DNA of 64,000 bases from JAVJSD01 sp040219575 (GTDB lineage Bacteria > Planctomycetota > Planctomycetia > Pirellulales > Pirellulaceae). Positions 27,090 to 35,643 of this stretch are shown piece after piece. The notes under the pieces were generated by a model. It was not told the origin of the DNA. It saw nothing but the letters and a program-made list of their open reading frames with translations, and ran no database searches. Position numbers and translations under genes: made by a program. Positions within the stretch are counted from its first letter, which is position 1. Each line of letters starts with the position of its first letter. The DNA lies in NCBI GenBank assembly GCA_040219575.1, contig JAVJSD010000074.1:62001-126000 (forward strand). The letters run 5' to 3'.

Positions 27090-30000
27090 GTGCGGCGCCC
27101 CGGGCGACGGATGCTATTACAGTTGGCCCTGAACATGCCGGCCCTGAACATGCCGGCGCTGATGTTGCTGGCCTTGATGTTGCTGGCCTTGATGTTGCTG
27201 GTCACGCCGATGGCGTCGGCGGATGAAGGTGCGGCGGACGAGGGCGCCGCAAACGAGGGCGCGGTGTTCGAGCAGACGATCGCACCGCTACTCGAGCGGC
27301 GCTGCCTGAGTTGCCACAACGAACAACAGCGCAAAGGCGACTTGTCGCTGGCGACCCGAACCGCCGCGGAGGCGGGCGGCGAGAGCGGACCGGCCGTCGT
27401 GGCGGGCAAACCGGCCGAGAGCCTGTTGCTCGATTTCGTCCGCGGCGACTCCCCCGAGATGCCCAAGACCGGCCAACCACTGACGGCCGACGAGGTGGCG
27501 GCGATCGAGAAGTGGATTGCTTCGGGAGCGGCCTGGCCCAACCAGCGGCGACTAACCGACAGAAGCCTGGCCGACCTCACATGGTGGTCGCTCCAGCCGC
27601 TGCAGCGGCCGCGGCCGCCGCAAGTCGAACCGTCGCTGGGTCGGCAGGCGGCCAATGTGGTCGACCTGTTCGTGCTGGCGAAGTTGCACGCGTCGGGCTT
27701 GTCTCCGTCGCCCACCGCCGATCGTCGCACGCTCATTCGGCGCGTCTACTACGATCTGATCGGTCTGCCGCCAACGCCTGAAGAGGTCGAGGCGTTTGAA
27801 AGCGACAAAGATCCACTCGCTTACGAAAAGCTCGTCGATCGGCTGCTCGCCTCGCCACGCTACGGCGAACGCTGGGCAAGACATTGGCTCGACGTGGTGC
27901 ATTACGGCGACACGCACGGCTACGACAAGGACAAGCTCCGCACAAACGCCTGGCCCTATCGCGACTATGTCATTCGATCGCTGAACGCCGACAAGCCCTA
28001 CCCACGGTTCGTCCGCGAGCAGTTGGCCGGAGACGTCTTTTTTCCCGACACCATCGACGGCAATACCGCGCTCGGGTTCATTGCCGCCGGACCGTGGGAT
28101 TATGTAGGGCACGCCGAGGTGCCGGAGTCGAAGATCGACGGCCGCATCGCCCGGCATCTCGACCGCGACGACATGGTCGCCACCACCATGAACGTCTTCT
28201 GCAGCACGACGGTGCAGTGCGCCCAGTGCCACAACCACAAGTTCGATCCCGTCACGCAGCGCGACTACTATCGGCTGCACGCCGTGTTCGCCGCCGTGGA
28301 TCGGGCCGATCGCCAGTATGAAGTGAGTCCGGCCGTGGCCGAGCAGCGACGCGTGTTGCAGCAGCAACTGCAGGAGTCACTGCAGCGCCGCGATTCGCTC
28401 GATGCCGAACTGGCGCATCGGGCCGGCCCCGAACTGACCCGTCTCAACGATCGCATCTCGGCGCTCGAGAAACGGAAAGACAAACCCGGCGTGCGTCCCG
28501 AATTCGGCTATCACAGCCAGATCGAAACGTCGCCGGATTCGGAAAAGTGGGTGCAGGTCGACCTGCGAAGTCCGACGGCGATTGCGGCGGTCGAGTACAT
28601 CGGCTGCCACGACACTTTCGCGGGAATCGGCGCCGGCTTCGGTTTTCCGGTGCGCTACCGCATCGAAGCATCGAACGACCCGGAGTTTGGGCGGGAAGTG
28701 CAGGTACTGGCGGACTACAGCGAGCGGGACGTCGCCAATCCCGGCGTCGCGCCGCAGCGGATCGAAGTCGAAGCGGTCCAGGCTCGCTATATCCGCGTGG
28801 TCGCCACAAAACTGGCGTCGCGCCGCAACGACTACATCTTCGCCCTGGCCGAACTCCGCGTGCTGACGCCGACGGGCGAGAACGTCGCCCTGGGTGTGCC
28901 GGTTACGGCGCGCGACTCGATCGAAGCGCCCGTCCGTTGGCGGCGGCAGAACCTGGTCGACGGCTACTACTACGGCGTCGGCGACGGTCCGCAAGAGAAT
29001 CTCGCCCAGTTGCGGCAGCAGCGTGAGCGACTGCTCGATGCGGTTGACGCGCCGAAGTTGCGGGCGTCGCTCGTTGCAACGAACGGCAGCATTGGGCAGC
29101 TTGAACGCGAAATCGCCGAGCTTCCCGCAAGACAAGTCGTCTACGCCGGCGCCGTCCACTCCGGCAAGGGAAACTTCCTTGGAACGGGACACAACGGCGG
29201 CCGGCCCCGCGCCATTCACATTCTCCATCGCGGCGATATCCAGCAGCCGGGCGAACTCGTCGGCCCGGGAACAATCGATGTGATTCCGGGCGCTGATTCG
29301 TTGTTCGCCTTGCCGAAAAACCACCACGAGGGCGCGCGACGCGCGGCGCTGGCCGAGTGGATCGTCGATCGCCGCAATCCACTTACGTGGCGGTCGATTG
29401 TCAATCGGCTGTGGCAGTATCATTTCGGCCGCCCGATCGCGGCCTCGCCGAACGACCTCGGACGGATGGGCCAGCCTCCCTCGCACCCGCAGTTGCTCGA
29501 TTGGCTGGCGTGCGAATTGCGCGACGGCGAGCCGACCTTCAAACGGCTGCACCGGCTGTTGGTCACCAGCAATACCTACCGGCAGTCGTCGGCGGACAAC
29601 GCCCGCCACGCCGAGATCGACGGTGAAAATCGGCTGCTGTGGCGGATGAATCGGCGGCGACTCGAGGCGGAGGAGATTCGCGACACGGTGCTGTCGGTCT
29701 CGGGAAAACTCGACAGCGCGATGTTCGGCCCTGGATTTTGGTGTTTCGAGATCGACAAGCCGGAACATTCGCCGCACTACGAATACGACCGCTACGACGC
29801 CGACGATCCCCGTTCGCATCGCCGCGCGATCTATCGTTTCATCGTTCGCAGCGCTCCGGACCCGTTCATGGAGACGCTCGATTGCGCCGATCCTTCGCAG
29901 CGCGTGGCCCGTCGCAACGAGACCCTGACGCCGCTGCACGCCCTGGCGATGATGAACAACCAATTCGTGGTGCGGATGGCGCAGCACTTCGCCAGACGGT

Positions 30001-30179
30001 TGGAACGTCAGGCGCCGACGTCGCCCGAAGAGCAAATCGCCTTGGCCTACCGACTCACGCTGGGTCGTGAGCCGTCGCCCGCGGAGCGAACCGCGCTGGC
30101 CGATTACACGCGAGAGCACGGCTTGGCAAACGCCTGCCGTGTGGTGTTGAACCTCAACGAGTTCATGTATATCGATTGA
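27090..30179 (+). CDS. PSCyt1-PSCyt2-PSD1 (DUF1549/DUF1553) cytochrome-like protein
   Basis: A 1029-residue exported protein of the planctomycete PSD1 type. After the signal peptide, one haem c motif CLSCH sits in a PSCyt1 domain. A PSCyt2/DUF1549 domain follows (VVDLFVLAKLHASGL, DLIGLPPTPEEVE, RYGERWARHWLD), with a second CxxCH-like motif CAQCHNHKFDP. An inserted discoidin-like (F5/8 C) beta domain is at about residues 480-610. The C-terminal PSD1/DUF1553 domain contains NPLTWRSIVNRLWQYHFGRP and LLVTSNTYRQSS. The start is uncertain: GTG at 27090 gives a basic n-region (RRPGRR) before a long hydrophobic core; ATG at 27003 and 27111 are alternatives. These proteins usually pair with DUF1501. 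The function is unproven, probably periplasmic redox or polysaccharide-related. Confidence 0.88.
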   Translation: MRRPGRRMLLQLALNMPALNMPALMLLALMLLALMLLVTPMASADEGAADEGAANEGAVFEQTIAPLLERRCLSCHNEQQRKGDLSLATRTAAEAGGESGPAVVAGKPAESLLLDFVRGDSPEMPKTGQPLTADEVAAIEKWIASGAAWPNQRRLTDRSLADLTWWSLQPLQRPRPPQVEPSLGRQAANVVDLFVLAKLHASGLSPSPTADRRTLIRRVYYDLIGLPPTPEEVEAFESDKDPLAYEKLVDRLLASPRYGERWARHWLDVVHYGDTHGYDKDKLRTNAWPYRDYVIRSLNADKPYPRFVREQLAGDVFFPDTIDGNTALGFIAAGPWDYVGHAEVPESKIDGRIARHLDRDDMVATTMNVFCSTTVQCAQCHNHKFDPVTQRDYYRLHAVFAAVDRADRQYEVSPAVAEQRRVLQQQLQESLQRRDSLDAELAHRAGPELTRLNDRISALEKRKDKPGVRPEFGYHSQIETSPDSEKWVQVDLRSPTAIAAVEYIGCHDTFAGIGAGFGFPVRYRIEASNDPEFGREVQVLADYSERDVANPGVAPQRIEVEAVQARYIRVVATKLASRRNDYIFALAELRVLTPTGENVALGVPVTARDSIEAPVRWRRQNLVDGYYYGVGDGPQENLAQLRQQRERLLDAVDAPKLRASLVATNGSIGQLEREIAELPARQVVYAGAVHSGKGNFLGTGHNGGRPRAIHILHRGDIQQPGELVGPGTIDVIPGADSLFALPKNHHEGARRAALAEWIVDRRNPLTWRSIVNRLWQYHFGRPIAASPNDLGRMGQPPSHPQLLDWLACELRDGEPTFKRLHRLLVTSNTYRQSSADNARHAEIDGENRLLWRMNRRRLEAEEIRDTVLSVSGKLDSAMFGPGFWCFEIDKPEHSPHYEYDRYDADDPRSHRRAIYRFIVRSAPDPFMETLDCADPSQRVARRNETLTPLHALAMMNNQFVVRMAQHFARRLERQAPTSPEEQIALAYRLTLGREPSPAERTALADYTREHGLANACRVVLNLNEFMYID
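27129..27266 (+). repeat. 15-bp coding tandem repeats in the PSD1 leader
   Basis: 27129-27203 holds five in-frame 15-base units encoding LNMPA, LNMPA, LMLLA, LMLLA and LMLLV, the signal-peptide core. 27222-27266 holds three more 15-base units encoding DEGAA, DEGAA and NEGAV at the mature N-terminus. Copy-number change would alter leader length without breaking the frame. Confidence 0.85.
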
Positions 30180-30182
30180 CCA

Positions 30183-30217
30183 CTCGCACGCCGACGCTGC
30201 CAGCGTCGGCGTGCGAG
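30183..30217. repeat. Perfect 17-bp palindrome after the PSD1 gene (family B)
   Basis: CTCGCACGCCGACGCTG and its exact inverse flank one central base. The core CCGACGCTGCCAGCGTCGG also occurs, with one base changed, in the right arm of 57100-57166. It could act as a bidirectional hairpin between convergent genes, but no T-run follows. Confidence 0.7.
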
Positions 30218-30257
30218 CGGATTGAGCGGTATGAAGAGGAGCCCCGAAGCTGGTCGA

Positions 30258-32063
30258 CTAAGACCGTTCTTCGAGGCGTTTGAGCGACTTGGAAAGCGTC
30301 ATGCGCACCGACGGTTCCTTGTCGCCGGCCAGCGGTTCGGCCGCCGCATCCATTTCGGACGGTTCGCCTTCGCGGAGCGCCGCGGGTTTCGTCGTCGATT
30401 GCGGTGGCGAAACCTGCTCGGCGGACACGGGCGTCGTCGTTGCGATTTCCTTCCGACTCTCGCTGCGTCGATCTCCCTTTCGACGATCGCCCTGCCGCTG
30501 TTCGCCGCCGCCGGAGGGTGCGGGCTCGGCGGCGCGATCGCCTCGGGTCGACTCCGCGTTGACGCTCGTCGGCGGATCGGCGGCGCGACGCGCCTCGCCG
30601 CCTCGTGCACCGCCTTTGTCGCTGGCCCGGCGACTTCCTTGTTCGCTCGAACGTCGTCCTCCCGTGGTGTCTTCGCTGCGGCTGCCGGGGAAATAGTCGC
30701 TCCAGCGTCGTCCTCGCAGTCGGACGATGGGGACGGTCAAGAACACCGCGCCCAGGCCGATCATCAACCCGCCGCCGAATCCGATGGCGACGATGGCGCC
30801 CAGGCCGGGGCCGATCGGGTCGTTTCCGATGACGGGTCCGTCGATCCGCGTCAGCAGGCTCGACGATTCGGCGGCGCCTTCGCTGGCGCGCGCGTCGGCG
30901 AGCTCGCGCTGCGCCTCGTCGAGGATCTCGCTGCGCTGCTTCACATCCGCCACCAGGTTGGCGTACCGCGCCCGCAATTGGGCCAGGCGGTCGAGCCGCT
31001 GTTCGACGTCCTGCGCCTGCTTCTCCAGCGAGGCCGTCTGCGCTCGATTCACCTCCAGGTCGGCGTTCACGCCGCGCAGCGCGACCTCCACCTCGCCGTG
31101 CAGGTCGTTTCGCACGCGACGTTCCGATTCGACGGCCGCCTTGACCAATGGATGGTCGTTGCTCATCCGGCCGCTAAGGTCGGCGGTCTTGAGTTGCGCG
31201 TCGACCAGCCCGTCTTTCAGTCGCCGCAGTGCGGGCTGCGATTCGAGCAGTTGATTCGGCGTGGCGATCAGCTGGTCGGGATCCTGGCGGGCCGCAACCA
31301 GTAGTTTTTGTTGCTGCTGAAGGACCGACTGGCGGGTTTGCGCCTGCCGGATTTCGTTCTTGATTTCGTTGAGCGCGCGGCGGAGGTTGCTGTCGCCCGC
31401 GCCCGCGTCGTTCAGGATCCGGAGTTCGCCCAGGTCGCTGCCGACTTCGCTTTCGACCTGTTCGAGCCGTTGGGTGGCCTCGGCGAGGTCGGTCCGCGCC
31501 AGTGCCAGCGTGTTTTCAAGTTCGCCGATGATGCTCTGGGCCCGCTCGTTGCGAAGGGTTTTCAAACGCGCGTCGAGCTGGTTGCAGACGGCGCGGGTCA
31601 GCGCCGCGGCGCGATCCTGCGTCGGCCCGTCGACCGACAGATAGATCACTTCCGTGCGGCCGAATTCGGTCCCCTTGGGGGCCGTGACGCGGATCACACT
31701 TTGCAGCGCCTCGACGTCGTCGAACGACGGCCAGGAGATCGCGCCTTCCCCGCCGCCGACCGGGCCGACCTCGTCCAACGCGGCCTTCACCACGGCGTGG
31801 TTGCGAGCCACCTCGAGAATCGTCTCCTGGGCGGCCTTCATGGCGTCGGCGTTTTCGAATCGGCCGAGAGGCCCCAACTTGCCGATCGCCTCGTCGCGGA
31901 CGAACAAGGTCTGCGTCGCACGCCATGTCGGCTTGCGGGCAGCGCCATAGATTCCGGCGCCCACCGTGCAGACGAGCAGCGGAACCACCCACAGCCAGAA
32001 GTGCTTACGAAGGATCTGCAGGACTTCCCGCGGACGAACGACGGTCTGGGGCATGAGGGTCAT
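30258..32063 (-). CDS. Wzz/GumC-like chain-length determinant protein, orphan
   Basis: A 601-residue membrane protein. A Wzz domain starts with TM1 (WLWVVPLLVCTVGAGIYGAA, residues 24-43) and YRATQTLFV-type strands. A long coiled-coil region follows (residues 140-390, for example QSVLQQQQKLLVAARQDPDQL). TM2 is near 430-455 (GLGAIVAIGFGGGLMIGLGAV). The last 140 residues are a charged, Arg/Ser/Gly-rich cytosolic tail. There is no Walker motif, so no BY-kinase domain, unlike many GumC/Wzc fusions. The longest frame begins with TTG; the ATG at 32063 (MTLMPQTVV) is chosen. No glycosyltransferase, flippase or polymerase gene is nearby, which is unusual for an exopolysaccharide co-polymerase. It ends convergently with the PSD1 gene. 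Confidence 0.78.
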   Translation of the reverse strand: MTLMPQTVVRPREVLQILRKHFWLWVVPLLVCTVGAGIYGAARKPTWRATQTLFVRDEAIGKLGPLGRFENADAMKAAQETILEVARNHAVVKAALDEVGPVGGGEGAISWPSFDDVEALQSVIRVTAPKGTEFGRTEVIYLSVDGPTQDRAAALTRAVCNQLDARLKTLRNERAQSIIGELENTLALARTDLAEATQRLEQVESEVGSDLGELRILNDAGAGDSNLRRALNEIKNEIRQAQTRQSVLQQQQKLLVAARQDPDQLIATPNQLLESQPALRRLKDGLVDAQLKTADLSGRMSNDHPLVKAAVESERRVRNDLHGEVEVALRGVNADLEVNRAQTASLEKQAQDVEQRLDRLAQLRARYANLVADVKQRSEILDEAQRELADARASEGAAESSSLLTRIDGPVIGNDPIGPGLGAIVAIGFGGGLMIGLGAVFLTVPIVRLRGRRWSDYFPGSRSEDTTGGRRSSEQGSRRASDKGGARGGEARRAADPPTSVNAESTRGDRAAEPAPSGGGEQRQGDRRKGDRRSESRKEIATTTPVSAEQVSPPQSTTKPAALREGEPSEMDAAAEPLAGDKEPSVRMTLSKSLKRLEERS

Positions 32064-32238
32064 GGCGCATAGCAACTTCAAGGAGCGCGAACGAGTTCCA
32101 AGGCTCCCAAAATATAGGTCGCCGCTTCGCCGCTTCGCGGCGAATGGCTATAACCGTTGGAACCGCTACAGGCGGGCGGCCGGCAGACGGACGATGGCCA
32201 AGCGATCATCGTTGACCACGAACCGATCGGAGCAACTC

Positions 32239-32715
32239 ATGGCGGAACAGTCGTTGCGCGAACACGTCATCTATGTGCTGCAAGGAGGAGGCGCCCACCT
32301 CGACTTCGAGCAGGCGATCGCGGGACTTCCGGCGCGCTTGCGCGGCGAGAAGGCCGCCGGCGCCGCGCACACGGCCTGGCGGTTGCTCGAGCACATGAGG
32401 ATCTGTCAGTGGGACATTCTCGAGTTCTCACGCAACGCGGAGCATGTTTCCCCTGATTTCCCCGACGGCTATTGGCCGACGACCGATGCGCCGCCGCATG
32501 CGGAGGCGTGGGAGCAGAGCGCCGACGCCTTTCGCGCCGACTTGCGGGCGATGGTCGATCTGGTCGCCGATCCGCGGGTCGACCTGTTCGCGCCGATCCC
32601 GCATGGAGGCGGGCAGACGATCCTCCGTGAGGCGTTATTGGTCGCCGATCACAACGCCTACCACTTGGGCCAACTGGTCTTCCTCCGCCGCTGCCTGGGG
32701 GCTTGGGGCGATTGA
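32239..32715 (+). CDS. DinB-family protein
   Basis: A 158-residue four-helix DinB/YfiT-like protein. MAEQSLREHVIYVLQGGGAH begins helix 1. TAWRLLEHMRICQWDIL carries the His of the first metal-binding helix, and LVADHNAYHLGQLVFLRR has the typical paired His (H-x3-H) of the metal site. The start at 32239 has GGAG 6 bases upstream; longer frames lack one. DinB-fold proteins include thiol-dependent transferases and hydrolases, and the substrate cannot be predicted. It is divergent from the Wzz-like gene and convergent with the signal-peptidase-like gene. Confidence 0.82.
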   Translation: MAEQSLREHVIYVLQGGGAHLDFEQAIAGLPARLRGEKAAGAAHTAWRLLEHMRICQWDILEFSRNAEHVSPDFPDGYWPTTDAPPHAEAWEQSADAFRADLRAMVDLVADPRVDLFAPIPHGGGQTILREALLVADHNAYHLGQLVFLRRCLGAWGD

Positions 32716-32759
32716 GAGTTTGCGATTCAAGCGGCGTCGCCCCCGGTCGTACAAGCAAC

Positions 32760-33821
32760 TCAACGAAACCTGCGGCAGCGCTCCGGGGGCCAGTAGATGT
32801 GCGTCACGACGCCTTCCACGTACGACCGGGGAACGGCGTAGGGCGGATGGCCCGGCGCGCCCTGCCGCCACAACCGCGAGTCGCTGGAGCGGGCCGAAAA
32901 ATCGCCGAGGACGAAATACTCGTCGTCGCCGAGAACGGCCGGAGACGCCTTCGAACCCGATAGGCCCTCGTGCAAGAAGTCAAACTGTAGTTCGGGAATC
33001 TCCGACAGGTACTCGATGCCGCGCAGTTCGGGCGGTACGGTGAGCTTTTCGCCATCGGCGAAGACCGAGCCGTCTTCGATGACGATCGTCTCCCCGGGCA
33101 GACCGACGAGACGCTTCACGTACAACTGCGTAGGATCTTCGGGATAGCGAAACACGACCAGATCCCAGCGCCGGGGCGGGAGGAACTTCGCGACGAGGAA
33201 ACGGTCCGCCGGCTGAACGGGTTGATCGACTTGATCGACAAAATCGACAAACTCAGAATCTTCGCCGTGAGCAACGTGAAAGTTGTCGCAGATTCGAGGC
33301 GGCGCGAAATCCCTACCGTAGGCAGTTTCCATGGGCGAACAGTAATTCGGGGCGCCGCACTCCGGGCACTCGCTTCGCCAGTGGTCGCCCAGCAAGGTCG
33401 GGGCCATTCCGTTCGTTGGCGCCACGAACGCTTCAAAGAGAAACGGCCGCAGCACGAACAGGCTGAAGCCGATCGCGGCGATCGACGGCGCCAGCGTCGG
33501 CAGCCAAGCCTGAACGGATCGAAGAAAACGGGTCTTGAAGACCAACATGATCACCAGGCAGGGCGTCAGCACACTCGTGGCGAGTTCGACCAGCGAGGCG
33601 AATACTTGCAGTCCTTCCGATGTGGGCGCAGCGAGGCGAAAGACCAGGTAGAGCAAGAGTCGGACGGCGAGAAAGAGGGCGGTCGCCGCCACGACGCCGC
33701 GAAGCGTGACGTCGGGGACTCTTGCCCATAGGAGCCCGAGTCGCAGGAAGCTCGCCCACAAGACGATCAACATAACGACCAGGCCAAGCAGCAGGGCGAC
33801 AACAAGAATCGTCAAGGCCAT
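32760..33821 (-). CDS. Signal peptidase I-like protein with Gly at the nucleophile position
   Basis: A 353-residue membrane protein of the S26 family. The N-terminus has about four hydrophobic segments (residues 2-30, 42-62, 78-95, 108-130). The catalytic box, usually P-S-G-S-M-x-P-T-L, reads APTNGMAPTLLGDH: Gly138 replaces the nucleophilic Ser. The general-base Lys is kept (Lys236 in YVKRLVGLPGE), as is GDFSARSSDSR (the late family box GDN-SxDSR). An inserted Cys-rich segment, CPECGAPNYC plus a later ICDNF, could bind zinc. No true family box is frameshifted. It is either catalytically dead or uses another residue. It stands alone between the DinB and ceramidase genes. Confidence 0.85.
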   Translation of the reverse strand: MALTILVVALLLGLVVMLIVLWASFLRLGLLWARVPDVTLRGVVAATALFLAVRLLLYLVFRLAAPTSEGLQVFASLVELATSVLTPCLVIMLVFKTRFLRSVQAWLPTLAPSIAAIGFSLFVLRPFLFEAFVAPTNGMAPTLLGDHWRSECPECGAPNYCSPMETAYGRDFAPPRICDNFHVAHGEDSEFVDFVDQVDQPVQPADRFLVAKFLPPRRWDLVVFRYPEDPTQLYVKRLVGLPGETIVIEDGSVFADGEKLTVPPELRGIEYLSEIPELQFDFLHEGLSGSKASPAVLGDDEYFVLGDFSARSSDSRLWRQGAPGHPPYAVPRSYVEGVVTHIYWPPERCRRFR

Positions 33822-33916
33822 CGAGATGCTTCCCTGATTGCGGGCAACCTCAAACTCGGTGAACGCCGGTCGCCATCGTCATGAAGTCGCCGCAACCAGG
33901 CTGTCTCTGAAAACCT

Positions 33917-33979
33917 GTAGCGGAAGTCGCCAGACTTCCGAATCGAGCAAAGCATCGGAACTCTGGCGAGTTCCGCTAC
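33917..33979. repeat. GTAG palindromic pair (family A), loop variant, copy 3
   Basis: GTAG-C-GGAAGTC-GCCA-GACTTCC and, inverted, GGAACTC-TGGC-GAGTTCC-GCTAC. Here the loops are GCCA/TGGC in place of GTGA/TCAC but still complementary, and the C/G stem bases are swapped between arms. It lies 3 bases past the ceramidase stop codon. Confidence 0.8.
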
Positions 33980-33982
33980 AGC

Positions 33983-35434
33983 CTAGCGACTTCTCACATC
34001 AACAGCGACTGCTTTGAGCAAACGCACCGCCTCACCGCGAATTTTCGACTCAGCGTCGACCTCCAGGAAACTCGAACGTGCGGGCCATGTTTCGTAGCCG
34101 CCCAATGCATGCTGCTCGCGCGTCGGGAGATAGCCTCCATAGCCGTTGGCGAGTTCGATTGAAAACGTGGAGCCATGCGGACTCTGCTTCTTGATCGCCA
34201 ATCCCGTCTCCGCGAAGACCTCACACGGCATCGCCGCGATCCCTACCTCGCCGATGCGGAACGCTTGCAGTTTGATCGTGACGCTTTCGGGTCGATTACT
34301 TAGATGGAGCGCCTCTTGGGCGTATACCTTCGACCAGCGATGAGGATGCGGGCCGTCGGGATCGGCCAATACGTCCCGGGCCCACTTCAACCGGTTGTCG
34401 TCGGGGCGGCGAACGTCCAGCGTGAGCTCCGACTCCCGCGCTGCGAGCGTGATGTCGTCGCGGTGCTCGATCTTGTCGATCACCTGAAGTGTGTCGGCGG
34501 CGAGCGCCCGCGCGGAGACCTTCATCCATTCAAACGGCGCGTACGACTTGCCGCCGCCTTGAATGGCGCCCGTGTTTCCACTGGTGCCGTTGGACATCAG
34601 GCCCACAAACGCCGGCCGCCCCTCGCCGGCGCGGAGTTGGCTTTCGAGCGCCGCGGCGTAGTGGCCGAAGTAATCGGCGCTGACCAGACCGCGCCGGTAG
34701 CCTCCGCAGTAGTGCACACTGAAGTTGCCCAGCACCGCCAGCGGTTGGCCGTCAGCGTGTTGCACCGACAGCACGGAGAACTGCGGATCGACCGGGCCTG
34801 CCGGCTTGATCACCGCCGTGCTACGGCCCGCGACCGACTTGATGCGTTCTCCCGGCTCTCCGAACGGGTTGACTTCGACGCTGCCCGGTTCGCAGAGAAA
34901 GCGACGGCAGCTTAGAAACTCGGGTTTGTCGAACGAACCGTACCCGATCCGCGCGGGCGCCAGGTTCTTCTCGGCCTGCATCACGGCATCGGCGATGCGA
35001 CGGGCCAGAAATCGGTGGTACTGGTCGTCGGCCGGTTCGGCGCCGATGTGCACGGCGCGAACGGCGGCGTGGGTGTGCGTGGCGGCCGTCAGAATTCGGC
35101 TCGCCGGCAAGCCCGTTTCCTTTTGAACGATCGCTTTGGCCGCGTCGAAAACGTCGCGGCCGATCACGCAGGCATCGCAGATCACGATGGCCAGCCGCGT
35201 TTTCCCGTCGTCGAGCACGAGGGCGCGGGCGTGAAGGGGATCGTGCACACCCGTGACGGGACCGTTCTTGCTGATCGGGCCGTCGAGCGACACGCCCAAC
35301 TCCGGCGTGATCTCGGCGGCAGCCGCCCCCGCGCGAAGCTGCGCCGCTGCCGCGCCGGGGTGTGAAATGAAGGAGGTGATGCCGACGATCAATCCCACCA
35401 CCAGCGCCAAAGCCCGTCGCGACGTAATGTGCAT
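33983..35434 (-). CDS. Neutral/alkaline ceramidase-like hydrolase
   Basis: A 483-residue exported protein matching the N-terminal catalytic domain of neutral ceramidases. The ATG at 35434 has GAGGAG 7 bases upstream and begins a leader (RRALALVVGLIVGITSF, cut near AAAAQ). LRAGAAAAEITPELG and GVHDPLHARALVLDDG are the family N-terminal blocks. TAATHTHAAVRAVHIG has the zinc-binding HTH motif, and LGNFSVHYCGGYRRGLVSADYFG carries a further conserved His/Asp region. It lacks the C-terminal Ig-like domain of full-length ceramidases. A sphingolipid or other N-acyl amide substrate in the periplasm is possible but not proven. It is divergent from the DUF1501 gene. Confidence 0.82.
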   Translation of the reverse strand: MHITSRRALALVVGLIVGITSFISHPGAAAAQLRAGAAAAEITPELGVSLDGPISKNGPVTGVHDPLHARALVLDDGKTRLAIVICDACVIGRDVFDAAKAIVQKETGLPASRILTAATHTHAAVRAVHIGAEPADDQYHRFLARRIADAVMQAEKNLAPARIGYGSFDKPEFLSCRRFLCEPGSVEVNPFGEPGERIKSVAGRSTAVIKPAGPVDPQFSVLSVQHADGQPLAVLGNFSVHYCGGYRRGLVSADYFGHYAAALESQLRAGEGRPAFVGLMSNGTSGNTGAIQGGGKSYAPFEWMKVSARALAADTLQVIDKIEHRDDITLAARESELTLDVRRPDDNRLKWARDVLADPDGPHPHRWSKVYAQEALHLSNRPESVTIKLQAFRIGEVGIAAMPCEVFAETGLAIKKQSPHGSTFSIELANGYGGYLPTREQHALGGYETWPARSSFLEVDAESKIRGEAVRLLKAVAVDVRSR

Positions 35435-35567
35435 GCAGTTACTCCTCAGGAAACGCGAGCCATCCATCCAGTCGATATGGGCGGCCGAGTTCGCGATCGC
35501 GTTATGATACCATGCCTGTTCGCCGAGGCGTGCGTTTGCGACAACACCGCGCACGCGGCGATCTTCG

Positions 35568-35595
35568 TTGACCCATCACAAGGCGCTGATACAAT
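35568..35595 (+). promoter_or_regulatory. Sigma70-type promoter for the DUF1501 gene at 35644
   Basis: TTGACC (35568-35573), 16-base spacer, TACAAT (35590-35595). Predicted transcription start is near 35602, about 42 bases before the ATG. Confidence 0.6.
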
Positions 35596-35643
35596 CGGGT
35601 TTCGCAGCACGCCTTCCCTCTCCCTCCGACAGTCACTCCCACC

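Noticed and set aside
30183..30217. Intrinsic terminator for the PSD1 gene
   Set aside because: The stem is perfect but no T-run follows on either strand, and the core recurs in a palindromic pair elsewhere, so it is listed as a repeat.
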